Source: DAHUXN01 sp963811805 (lineage in GTDB: Bacteria; Acidobacteriota; Terriglobia; Acidiferrales; UBA7541). From it: DNA of 64,000 nucleotides. Of the stretch, positions 35,338 through 43,759 are shown one piece after another; positions within the stretch are counted from its first letter, which is position 1, and each line of letters starts with the position of its first letter. The stretch spans positions 124,001 through 188,000 of the forward strand of contig CAWESU010000001.1 of NCBI GenBank assembly GCA_963811805.1, given 5' to 3'. A program made the translations under genes and the position numbers. The notes beneath the pieces are model-generated. The model worked only from the letters and a program-made list of their open reading frames with translations. It searched no databases and had not been told where the DNA came from.

Positions 35338-36176
35338 GCCGTCTCCCATCCGCGCACCAGCGACGCAATTTTCATCAATCGCTCCGCGAGCGGCGGAAAC
35401 TTCTCCAGCGCCAGCGCATTCGCCCCGTCCGAAAGCGCCTTCGCCGGATTGTCGTGCACTTCCATGAAAATTCCGTCCACGCCCGCGGCCACGCCCGCGC
35501 GCGCCAGCGGTTCGATGAACTCCGGCTGCCCGCCGCTCGATTTTCCTTCGCCGCCGGGAAGCTGCACCGAATGCGTCGCGTCAAAAACCACGGGGAAGCC
35601 CAATTTGCGCAGAATCGGAAACGAGCGCACATCTACCACCAAATTCTGATACCCAAACGAAGCCCCTCGCTCCGTCACGATAATTTTTTCGTTCCCGGTG
35701 CTCGCGATCTTTTCCACCGCGTTGGCCATCTCCCACGGCGACACGAATTGCCCTTTCTTGATGTTCACCGCGCACCCCGTTTTGCCCGCCGCAATCAGCA
35801 AATCCGTCTGCCGGCACAAAAACGCAGGAATCTGTATCACGTCGCACACTTCCGCGGCAGCCGCAGCCTGCGAAGTGTCGTGCACATCCGTCAAAATCGG
35901 CAGCCCAAATTTCTTTTTGATCTTCGCCAGAATCCGCAGCCCTTCTTTCATTCCCGGCCCGCGAAATGAACCCGACGACGAACGGTTCGCTTTGTCATAC
36001 GACGCCTTGAAAATCAGCGGCATGCGCAGCTCGCGCGCGATCGCCGCCAGCCGCTCCGCCATCATCATCGCGTGCGCCTCGCTTTCGATGACGCACGGCC
36101 CGGCGATGAAAAATAGCGGCGCGCCCGCGCCCATCGCGACCTTGCCCACCGAAAATTTGTGCGTCTTCTCGCTCAT
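35334..36176 (-). CDS. kdsA: 3-deoxy-8-phosphooctulonate synthase (KdsA)
   Basis: A 280-residue TIM-barrel enzyme condensing phosphoenolpyruvate and arabinose-5-phosphate. Signature segments are FIAGPCVIESE, FKASYDKANRSS, GLPILTDVHDTSQ, FLCRQTDLL, GASFGYQNLVVD and FDATHSVQLPGG. Asn in KASYDKANRSS is usual in the non-metal class; Cys at the start of the metal-binding group (GPC) is present, so the metal class is not settled here. It is the first gene of the Kdo operon. Confidence 0.96.
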   Translation of the reverse strand: MSEKTHKFSVGKVAMGAGAPLFFIAGPCVIESEAHAMMMAERLAAIARELRMPLIFKASYDKANRSSSGSFRGPGMKEGLRILAKIKKKFGLPILTDVHDTSQAAAAAEVCDVIQIPAFLCRQTDLLIAAGKTGCAVNIKKGQFVSPWEMANAVEKIASTGNEKIIVTERGASFGYQNLVVDVRSFPILRKLGFPVVFDATHSVQLPGGEGKSSGGQPEFIEPLARAGVAAGVDGIFMEVHDNPAKALSDGANALALEKFPPLAERLMKIASLVRGWETA

Positions 36177-36368
36177 TTTCTGCGCGATTATGCCTGAATT
36201 TCCCCCAACTCCAAAGACTACGCACCGTTGTCTCGCTTTGCAATCCCGCCATCAGCCTCGGTTGCTTCCGACCAAAAGCGCCCTGCGATTGACACCAGCG
36301 CGCGGCGGGCATATCGTTGGCGCAAACATGAAGGAGAAGGAAAAGTAACCTCTAAGTGAGGAGCCGCC

Positions 36369-36944
36369 ATGCGTCTTCCAGCCCCTGTAGCAACGATTCT
36401 CGCGGCTTTCGTCGTCAGCGGCTGCGCTTCCGCTGTTTCGCCCCTCTATAACAAGACCGATGCGGTCAGCGATCCCGCTATCGTTGGCACGTGGGTTGGC
36501 GGCGACAAAGACAATCAGGACACGGTTCAGATTGAAAGAGCCAAGGACGGTTCCTATCAGGTTACCGTCCATGACACGAAATCCGGCGATGACAGCGTCT
36601 ACGAAGCGCATCTCGTAAAGCTCGGCAACACCTCGTTCGCCGACCTGCTTCTGACCGACTATCGCCACACCGGCCAAAAGATTGACCTTCCCGCGGGGGC
36701 CGTCGCCTTGCACGAGATTGTGAAGTATCGAGTCGCTGGCGACGATCTCGACTGCTCGAGCATCGACGGCGATGCACTCGAAAAGTCCGCCAAGCGGCCC
36801 GGCTTTCCGCTCCAGCTTCGCGACACAAAGAAGAGCGGCGGGGACACCGTGATTCTCTCGTCCACCCCAGAGCTTCGCCGTTACTTTGCCGCGCATCCGG
36901 CGGATATCTTTGGCGAAGTAGACCACTTCAAGCGCCAGCACTGA
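36369..36944 (+). CDS. Predicted lipoprotein
   Basis: A 191-residue protein with signal and lipobox (ATILAAFVVSGC, Cys about 19). The mature part starts SAVSPLYN and then GTWVGGDKDNQDTVQIE, a beta-strand-rich, lipocalin-like pattern with repeated strand-turn units; similar small acidobacterial lipoproteins are common but of unknown function. It is divergent from kdsA and convergent with the DUF4097 gene. No family is claimed. Confidence 0.72.
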   Translation: MRLPAPVATILAAFVVSGCASAVSPLYNKTDAVSDPAIVGTWVGGDKDNQDTVQIERAKDGSYQVTVHDTKSGDDSVYEAHLVKLGNTSFADLLLTDYRHTGQKIDLPAGAVALHEIVKYRVAGDDLDCSSIDGDALEKSAKRPGFPLQLRDTKKSGGDTVILSSTPELRRYFAAHPADIFGEVDHFKRQH

Positions 36945-36976
36945 GACGCCGCTGGCGACGTTTTAACTCGCCAGCG

Positions 36977-37891
36977 TTACGAAGCCTTTTCGATGGAGAT
37001 CGATCCTCTCTCCGTCCGCAGCGTCATGCGCGCGCCACCCTGATTCACCGCGCCGCTGATGCGCGCTCCGTCCCTGCCAACTCTGCCGCTTACGTCGTTC
37101 AGCTCCGTGCCGTTTTCGTTCGTGGTCACCGGAAAATCGCAGTGGAAACTCGCGCGCCGTCCGCCGACATAATCCAGATTCACGCCCACCGTTGAGGGCA
37201 TGCGCACCACGATGCTTCCTCGTTCCGTTTCCAAATCCGCATAACCCGCTAGGCTTTTCGCTTCAATCACCGCGTCCGCCCGGTTCGACGTCAGGTCAAG
37301 TCTGCCTTGGATGGCCACGTCGGACAGCCTCACGTCGCCGCGGTTGGTCTCGATGCGAATCGCGCCGCTGGTCGACTTGATGGCAATCGCGGAACGGTTG
37401 CTCGAAATTCGAATATTTCCGTCAATCGACGTGATCGCCATGTCCGGCCTGTTGCCGTCGAGTTCGATGTTCGTCTGCCGCGGAACCGCAATCGTCAGGT
37501 CTACCTCATCGTCCACGGACACGCAGAACACGCAATTCCAGTTCGGATATTCCACGCGAACGTCCAGCCGGTTCGGCTCGTTGCCGAAATTGACGGTCGT
37601 TTCCTTCATCCACCATTCGCGGCCTTTGTCCGAACCGCCCGTGAATATTTTGTGCACGCTCACCACCACTTGATTGGTGTCCGAGCCGGTCACGTGTATC
37701 GTGCCCTTGCGATTCTCCACCTCGAGCGTGCCGCCCGAGCTCATCGGAAAGCTGCGCTGGAAAGACTCCGCATCCTGGTCCTGTTGCTGCTGTGAACTCT
37801 GCGCAAAAATCGCCGGCGCACCCAGCACAAGCGCCATCGCCATCGCAACAATTATCCCGGTCTTCGCCGCCCTGTTAGATTCAATATGCAT
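36977..37891 (-). CDS. DUF4097-type exported protein
   Basis: A protein of about 304 residues with a signal peptide (IIVAMAMALVLGAPAIFAQ) and repeated short beta strands (SGGTLEVENRKGTIHVTG, ISSNRSAIAIKSTSGAIRIET, LTSNRADAVIEAKSL). This is the right-handed beta helix-like pattern of DUF4097, often linked to extracytoplasmic or anti-sigma control, though no such partner is adjacent. ATG 37891 is chosen; GTG two codons upstream is an alternative. Confidence 0.82.
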   Translation of the reverse strand: MHIESNRAAKTGIIVAMAMALVLGAPAIFAQSSQQQQDQDAESFQRSFPMSSGGTLEVENRKGTIHVTGSDTNQVVVSVHKIFTGGSDKGREWWMKETTVNFGNEPNRLDVRVEYPNWNCVFCVSVDDEVDLTIAVPRQTNIELDGNRPDMAITSIDGNIRISSNRSAIAIKSTSGAIRIETNRGDVRLSDVAIQGRLDLTSNRADAVIEAKSLAGYADLETERGSIVVRMPSTVGVNLDYVGGRRASFHCDFPVTTNENGTELNDVSGRVGRDGARISGAVNQGGARMTLRTERGSISIEKAS

Positions 37892-38155
37892 CGGCACACC
37901 CCCCTCGTCCTAAGAAACGCAGACCAGCCATCAAAAGTTCCTACGGCAGTGGCCGCATCTTACACCCATTTCCATGGAGCCTCCGTTCGGCCATGGTTTT
38001 TCGGGTTTCAGCGCCTCGCAGGTGCACCCGGGCTCCAACTTCTTTACAGCCATGAGATAATGGCCTCAGGTCACAGATCGAGACATCGATGCAGTTGTCA
38101 TGGCAGCCCGCGCCTCCGCAACCCACCCTCCCGGGATTCCACAAGGCATCAGCTT

Positions 38156-38233
38156 CAATTTCTAATCGCAACACCAAATTATTAGAAATTTGCGCAACTC
38201 GCACAAAACACAGCACATCACAATTTCTAATCG
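38156..38233. promoter_or_regulatory. Three copies of a 10-bp element upstream of glyA
   Basis: CAATTTCTAATCG occurs at 38156-38168 and 38221-38233 (65 bp apart, a near-integral number of helical turns), with an inverted copy of the core (ATTAGAAATT) at 38181-38190. The inverted copy can pair with either direct copy, so alternative hairpins are possible; equally, all three may be binding sites of one regulator. No gene lies in 37898-38300. Confidence 0.5.
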
Positions 38234-38300
38234 ATAACTTTGGAAGCCTTTTTAGCAAGCACTGGCAGCAAATCTCCTGCTTGGAAGGGGACCTAATTTC

Positions 38301-39656
38301 GTGAACGACACCCCTGAGATGGAAAGAATGTCGCGGCCGCTGGCCGAAGTGGACCCCGAAGTCGCCGACGCCCTCAACGACGAAGTGCGCCGCCAGGCCA
38401 CCGGCCTGGAACTGATCGCCTCGGAGAATTTCATCTCCGAAGCGGTGATGGAGGCCATGGGCTCGGTCTTCAGCAACAAATACGCCGAGGGCTACCCGGG
38501 CAAGCGCTACTACGGCGGCTGCGAAAATGTCGACAAAGTCGAGCGCCTGGCCATCGCCCGCGCCAAGGAGCTTTTCGGCGCGGAGCACGCCAACGTTCAG
38601 GCGCACTCCGGCACGCAGGCTAATATTTCCGTGTACATGGCCGCGCTGCAGCCGGGCGACACGGTTCTCGGCATGAACCTGGCGCATGGCGGCCATCTGA
38701 CCCACGGTCATCCCCTGAATTTTTCCGGACGAACGTACAAATTCGTTCCCTACGGCGTCACTAAGGAGACCGAGCGAATCGATTACGACGAAGTGGAGCA
38801 GCTGGCGCGCGAGCATCGCCCGAAAATGATCGTCGCCGGCGCGAGCGCCTACGCGCGCATCATTGATTTCGCGAAGCTCGCCGAAATCGCCCGCGCCGTC
38901 GATGCGCTGTTCTTCGTCGACATGGCGCACATCGCCGGACTCGTCGCTGCGGGAATTCATCCTAGCCCGGTGCCGCACGCCGATTTCGTTTCCACAACCA
39001 CGCACAAGACCTTGCGCGGCCCGCGCGGCGGCATGGTGATGTGCCGCGAGAAATTCGCGAAAGAGCTCGACAAGCTGACGTTTCCGGGGCTGCAGGGCGG
39101 CCCTCTCGAGCACATCATTGCAGCGAAAGCGGTTTGCTTCAAGGAAGCGATGGAGCCTGGCTTCCGCGATTATCAGAAGCAGGTGGTCGCCAATGCGCGC
39201 GCGCTCGCCACGGGAATCGCTGCGGCCGGTTTTCGTATCGTCACCGGCGGCACAGACACGCACCTGTTTCTCGTCGATCTGCAATCGCGCGGCTTAACGG
39301 GACGCGATGCCGAAACGGCGCTGGAACGCTCGGGCATCACCGTGAATAAAAATGCCATTCCCTTCGACACGCAACCGCCGATGAAGGCCGGCGGCATTCG
39401 CGTCGGAAGCCCCGCCGTGACCACGCGCGGCATGAAGGAAAAAGAAATGGAACAGATCGCCCGATGGATCGCGGAAGTCTTGTCACAGATTCAACCGTCG
39501 GCTGCCGCCGAAAAAGCTCCCGTGCAAGCATCCGACACGGAACGTCGCGTGCGTGCCGAAGTTGCGAAGTTCGCTGCGCGCTTCCCGCTCTACGCCCAGC
39601 GCCTCGCCGAAGCCGACGCCGCCCAGCACGCACAACCCACTTCCACCACCGCGTGA
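38301..39656 (+). CDS. glyA: Serine hydroxymethyltransferase
   Basis: A 451-residue PLP enzyme that interconverts serine and glycine while charging tetrahydrofolate with a one-carbon unit. Features: TGLELIASENFIS at the N-terminus, GGCENVDKVERLA, HAHSGTQAN-type segment (NVQAHSGTQANISVY), the PLP-binding STTTHKTLRGPRGG, and the C-terminal GSPAVTTRG. The length is slightly longer than usual because of an Ala/Thr-rich tail. The start is GTG 38301, with GGAAGGGG upstream; ATG 38319 is an alternative. Confidence 0.97.
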   Translation: MNDTPEMERMSRPLAEVDPEVADALNDEVRRQATGLELIASENFISEAVMEAMGSVFSNKYAEGYPGKRYYGGCENVDKVERLAIARAKELFGAEHANVQAHSGTQANISVYMAALQPGDTVLGMNLAHGGHLTHGHPLNFSGRTYKFVPYGVTKETERIDYDEVEQLAREHRPKMIVAGASAYARIIDFAKLAEIARAVDALFFVDMAHIAGLVAAGIHPSPVPHADFVSTTTHKTLRGPRGGMVMCREKFAKELDKLTFPGLQGGPLEHIIAAKAVCFKEAMEPGFRDYQKQVVANARALATGIAAAGFRIVTGGTDTHLFLVDLQSRGLTGRDAETALERSGITVNKNAIPFDTQPPMKAGGIRVGSPAVTTRGMKEKEMEQIARWIAEVLSQIQPSAAAEKAPVQASDTERRVRAEVAKFAARFPLYAQRLAEADAAQHAQPTSTTA

Positions 39657-39684
39657 GAAAAAAGTATGGAGTGTCGCGAAACTT

Positions 39685-40092
39685 TCAAACGGCTTCGACT
39701 TTCAGTTCCGTGACGGCGCCGTCGCGGATCAGAAATGCGCGCACGGGCTGCGGCGCGCCGGGCAAGGATGAAAGAATGGAGTACGGCGTCTCCGGATAGA
39801 ACGCGCGCTCCACGTCGCTGCGCGACGGCCGATTCTCCCCCGCCGGATGAGAATGGTAAATTCCCATCATGTGCAGCTTCGCCGCGCGAATGTCTTTCAT
39901 CACGCGAAATAATTCTTGCGGTGCGATTTCATACGCGGTCGCGCTCGCAAGCGCGTTCGGCGCCGGAAAAATGTGGGTGATGATTCCGTCGCGTCCTGCA
40001 AGCACGCCGCAACATTCCTGCGCCGAAGTTTTCGCCGCTTCCGCGCGCATCGCGGCCAGAATCTCGGCCCGGATTCGAACCACTGGAGTCAC
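39685..40092 (-). CDS. JAMM/MPN-domain metalloprotease
   Basis: A 135-residue single-domain MPN+ protein. Metal ligands are in the IYHSHPAGENRPSRSD motif (H-x-H-x10-D) plus an upstream Glu in SAQECCGVL. Relatives remove ubiquitin-like or sulfur-carrier tails, or cysteine from a carrier (CysO/Mec+). No ThiS/MoaD-like gene is adjacent, so the substrate is open. It reads from GTG 40092 toward glyA and overlaps nothing. Confidence 0.88.
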   Translation of the reverse strand: MTPVVRIRAEILAAMRAEAAKTSAQECCGVLAGRDGIITHIFPAPNALASATAYEIAPQELFRVMKDIRAAKLHMMGIYHSHPAGENRPSRSDVERAFYPETPYSILSSLPGAPQPVRAFLIRDGAVTELKVEAV

Positions 40093-40176
40093 GTTGCTCA
40101 GAGGCTAACACGCGCGCGGCAAGCAAAGTAAGGCGCTGCTTGCGCAACGCCTCAGCGTGAGTGATTTGACGCGCCG

Positions 40177-41346
40177 CTAAGCCTTGGCGGCTTGGCGGCG
40201 TAGGAAAGTCGGGACATCCAAATCGTCCGCGGCAACTTCCTGAATCACATCGGTGACGTTGCGCGCGACCTGCGCCACGACGTCGGGATGCTGCGGCTCC
40301 GGCGCGCGTTCCGCCTTCCACGTCTTCGGCAGATACGAAGGCCGCGTATGCGTCCTCTTATTGGCCACTTCGCGGAAGCCCGCAGCGATCACCGTGATTT
40401 TCACGGACTCCTTCATGGCGTCGTCCATCACCGCGCCGAAAATAATGTTGGCGTTTTCGTGCGCGGCTTTCTGGATGATGGAGGAAGCTTCGTGCACTTC
40501 GTGAAGGCTAAGCGTCGACGAGCCAGTGACGTTGATCAGAATCCCCTGCGCGCCCTGAATGCAATTGTCTTCGAGCAGCGGGCTGTTGATGGCGCGATTC
40601 GCGGCGTCGATGGCGCGATTCGAGCCGGTGGCGACGGCCGTGCCCATCACCGCGTAGCCTTGGCCGGACATGATGGTCCTGACGTCGGCAAAGTCGCGAT
40701 TGATGATGCCGGGAATGGTGATGATGTCGCTGATGCCCTGCACTGCCTGACGCAGAATATCGTCGGCGATGCGGAACGCCTCGAAGAAACTGGTGCCGTG
40801 CTCGACGGTTTCCATAAGGCGTTCGTTGGGAATCACGATGACCGTGTCGACGCAACCAATCAGCTCGCCAAGCGACTGCTCCGCCTGCTGCATGCGGCGT
40901 TTGCCTTCGAACGCGAAGGGTTTGGTGACGACGGCGACGGTCAACGCGCCGAGCTCGCTCGCGAGATTGGCAACGACAGGCGCAGCGCCGCTGCCCGTGC
41001 CGCCACCGAGACCGCTGGTGACGAACACCATGTCCGCGCCGTCGAGCGCTTCGAGGATTTTCTCGGTGTCCTCAAGCGCCGCCTTGCGTCCCATCTCAGG
41101 ATTTGCTCCTGCGCCCAAGCCCTTGGTGAGCTTGGTGCCGAGCTGCAATTTGAGCGGCGCTTGCGAAAGCTTGAGCGCCTGCAAGTCCGTATTGGCCGCA
41201 ATGAATTCCACGCCTTCCACCTTGGCGCGAATCATGCGGTTCACGGCATTGCAGCCACCTCCGCCGACGCCGATCACTTTGATTCGGGCGCCGTTCTGTA
41301 ACTCTTCACTGAATGAAACTCGCAATCCTGATTCTTTAGGCGTCAT
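40177..41346 (-). CDS. ftsZ: Cell division protein FtsZ
   Basis: A 389-residue tubulin homologue that polymerises into the Z ring. The GTP-binding T4 loop GGGTGSGAAP, the NxD-type loop and the T7 GTPase-activating region are present, and the C-terminal peptide DLDVPTFLRRQ fits the conserved FtsA/ZipA-binding tail. Start ATG 41346 is chosen because GGAGG precedes it and the body begins there; the frame runs open to 41397. It lies 11 bp after ftsA and is the last gene of the dcw cluster. Confidence 0.98.
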   Translation of the reverse strand: MTPKESGLRVSFSEELQNGARIKVIGVGGGGCNAVNRMIRAKVEGVEFIAANTDLQALKLSQAPLKLQLGTKLTKGLGAGANPEMGRKAALEDTEKILEALDGADMVFVTSGLGGGTGSGAAPVVANLASELGALTVAVVTKPFAFEGKRRMQQAEQSLGELIGCVDTVIVIPNERLMETVEHGTSFFEAFRIADDILRQAVQGISDIITIPGIINRDFADVRTIMSGQGYAVMGTAVATGSNRAIDAANRAINSPLLEDNCIQGAQGILINVTGSSTLSLHEVHEASSIIQKAAHENANIIFGAVMDDAMKESVKITVIAAGFREVANKRTHTRPSYLPKTWKAERAPEPQHPDVVAQVARNVTDVIQEVAADDLDVPTFLRRQAAKA

Positions 41347-41357
41347 GCTTCCTCCCC

Positions 41358-42575
41358 TCAGTTTCCCGCAAAAAGACTTTTCAATTTTTCCGTCCAACCG
41401 CCGGAACGCTGCGCCGCGTGGCGGCGGGCGCGCGCGCCGTAGAGCACCAAGCCGACGGCAGCCGAGTACTCGGGCTGAGAAACCCCTTCAGTGATTTCGG
41501 CGAGCCCGCGCGGCGAAGCCAGGCGCACCGGCAAGCGAAAAACTTTTTCGGTGAGCTCGACGAATCCGCGCAACTGCGCACCGCCTCCGGTAAGCACCAG
41601 GCCGGCAGGGATTTGTGAGTCGAGTCCCGCACGGCGCAATTCCTCGCGCAGCATGGTCAAAAGCTCGTGCGCGCGCGGCTCGACAATCTCACACAGATTG
41701 CGCGCGAAAATCGTGCGCGGCGGACGGTCACCGACGCTGGCGATTTCGATGGGCGTGTCTGTGCCCATCAATTCGCGCCAAGCGCAGGCGTGTTCGCGCT
41801 TGATGCTCTCGGCCTCGGGGATCGGCGTGCGCAAACCAACGGCAAGATCATTGGTGAAATGATCGCCGCCGATGGCAACGGCAGAGCTGTGGCGCACCAT
41901 GCCACCGGAAAAAGCAATCATCTCCGTGGTGCCGCCGCCGATATCGAGCAGACAGCAGCCGAGTTCACGTTCGTCCTGGGTGAGACAAGCCTCGGCGGAG
42001 GCGAGTGGCTCGAGGACCGTGTCGCTGACGACGATGCCCGCCTTGTTTACGGCGGTGACCACGTTCTGCGTAGCGGTAGCCGACGTAGTGACGATGTGCA
42101 CGTTCACTTCGAGCTTCTGGCCGACCATGCCAATGGCGTCACGAATGTTGTCCTGCGAATCGACGAAAAATTCCTGTGGCAGGACGTGGAGGACTTCGCG
42201 GTCTTCGGGAAGTTTCACGCTCTTCGCGACTTCGATGGCGCGACGAACGTCTTCGCGATGGATGTCGCGAGGGCGAGGACCGAGGGCGATGCCTCCGTGG
42301 CTGTTCACTCCGCGCACGTGGCTGCCCGCGATTCCAATCAGCGCGGATTCCACCGGGACGCCCACAATGTTTTCCGCTTCCTCAACGGCGCGACGAATCG
42401 AACTGACCGCAAGTTCAAGATTCACGATTTGGCCTTTGCGCCAGCCTTTGGACTCCGCCGCACCGAGACCTGCAAATCTCACAACGCTGCCCTGCTCGTC
42501 GATTTCGCCGACGAGGGCGCAGGTCTTCGTGCTGCCGATATCGAGCCCTACCAAGTAACGATCCTTTTTCCCCAA
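41358..42575 (-). CDS. ftsA: Cell division protein FtsA
   Basis: A 405-residue actin-like protein that anchors FtsZ to the membrane. It has GLDIGSTKTCALVGE at the N-terminus, the CCLLDIGGGTTEMIAF phosphate loop and the C-terminal amphipathic helix GWTEKLKSLFAGN. It sits between ftsQ and ftsZ as usual. Confidence 0.98.
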   Translation of the reverse strand: MGKKDRYLVGLDIGSTKTCALVGEIDEQGSVVRFAGLGAAESKGWRKGQIVNLELAVSSIRRAVEEAENIVGVPVESALIGIAGSHVRGVNSHGGIALGPRPRDIHREDVRRAIEVAKSVKLPEDREVLHVLPQEFFVDSQDNIRDAIGMVGQKLEVNVHIVTTSATATQNVVTAVNKAGIVVSDTVLEPLASAEACLTQDERELGCCLLDIGGGTTEMIAFSGGMVRHSSAVAIGGDHFTNDLAVGLRTPIPEAESIKREHACAWRELMGTDTPIEIASVGDRPPRTIFARNLCEIVEPRAHELLTMLREELRRAGLDSQIPAGLVLTGGGAQLRGFVELTEKVFRLPVRLASPRGLAEITEGVSQPEYSAAVGLVLYGARARRHAAQRSGGWTEKLKSLFAGN

Positions 42576-42607
42576 ACTCGACTTCCTCTCAATCCTCGAA
42601 AAATCTG

Positions 42608-43729
42608 TCAGCGGCTAACGTTGGCGTGGGCCGCATGTTTTTTCGTGTGATGCACCGGCTTCGACGTGGATTTCGATTTCGACCTGGCCCTCGCTCTCGA
42701 TTCGATTTTGTGCGCCGACCGCGACGTCACGGGCTTACCTTCTGATGCGAGCCGCGCGTGCGATGCCGGTGCGGCCCTGCGCACGGGCGCAGCTGCGATT
42801 GGCGCGGCTGTTGTCTTCGCCACAGGCTGCGAAGCGGGCGCGGGATTCTCCGGGTTGACGACAACCTCGCGCTCGAATCGCAAATCCACCGACGCGACGC
42901 GACCGGCGGCCTGCTCCCATTGACCGATGTTGTTCAAGAGGACTTGAAACTTGTCATGAAAATCGCCGTTGCCGAAGTGCACCAAGAGCGCACCCGGCAC
43001 CGCGGCGCCCGCCCCTTGCAAACCCGCAAAAGTTGCCTGGACGTCGTTCGCGTCGGAGAGATCAATTTCGCTGACTGAATCCCCGGCGTCGGAGCGAACG
43101 TCGCGAATCTGAGTCATAAAATCGGACATAAGCTGCATGCGGCGCGCGCGATCTTCGCGAGGCATGACGGCAGTGATACCGGTGACCACGGGGAAATGAA
43201 AGTCGGCCTCCAGCGGGCGATCCAGAATCATTCCTGCCTTGTCCGCGAGAAAAAGATCCGTTCCGTCGCGGACAAAAGCGATGGGGGTGCGCTCCACGAT
43301 TTCGACTTCGACGCGATTGGGCAGTGCGCGGCGCACGGTGGCGCTTTCGACCCACGGAAGCGCTTCGATTTCCGCGCGGCGCGTAGCCAGCGGCACACGC
43401 AGGACGCTACGGCCGCGATCGGGCGAAAAAATCTCCAGCACGCTCGCACGCGCGACGAAATGATTGCCGGTCAGGTCGACCTGGCTCGGGCTTGCGAGCG
43501 CCACTGCCGGAGAGGTAAGCAAGAATTCGCCGAGAGCAAAAATCGCGCCCGCGCACGCGGCGAGGAGAACGACAATAAAAGCGACACGAAAGTAGCCCTT
43601 CCACGCCTTCTTTCCGAACTTGCGGCGCTTGATCTCGACCGGCTTTTGCCGGCGAAGATAACGCGGCTCCTCTTCCGCGAGCACTTCCTGCGGATACGCT
43701 TCTGTCTCGATTTTTTTCAGCTTTGCCAA
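42608..43729 (-). CDS. ftsQ: Cell division protein FtsQ
   Basis: A 373-residue bitopic membrane protein. The cytoplasmic head is basic, one helix lies at about 48-70 (VAFIVVLLAACAGAIFALGEF), then a POTRA domain (DLTGNHFVARASVLEIF) and the FtsQ/DivIB beta domain. An unusual Ala/Pro/Lys/His-rich tail (about 290-373) follows; it is much longer than in E. coli FtsQ. It links early and late divisome proteins. Confidence 0.93.
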   Translation of the reverse strand: MAKLKKIETEAYPQEVLAEEEPRYLRRQKPVEIKRRKFGKKAWKGYFRVAFIVVLLAACAGAIFALGEFLLTSPAVALASPSQVDLTGNHFVARASVLEIFSPDRGRSVLRVPLATRRAEIEALPWVESATVRRALPNRVEVEIVERTPIAFVRDGTDLFLADKAGMILDRPLEADFHFPVVTGITAVMPREDRARRMQLMSDFMTQIRDVRSDAGDSVSEIDLSDANDVQATFAGLQGAGAAVPGALLVHFGNGDFHDKFQVLLNNIGQWEQAAGRVASVDLRFEREVVVNPENPAPASQPVAKTTAAPIAAAPVRRAAPASHARLASEGKPVTSRSAHKIESRARARSKSKSTSKPVHHTKKHAAHANVSR

Positions 43730-43759
43730 ACCTTCTTCCCGTCCTCGCGCGGCCCCTCG

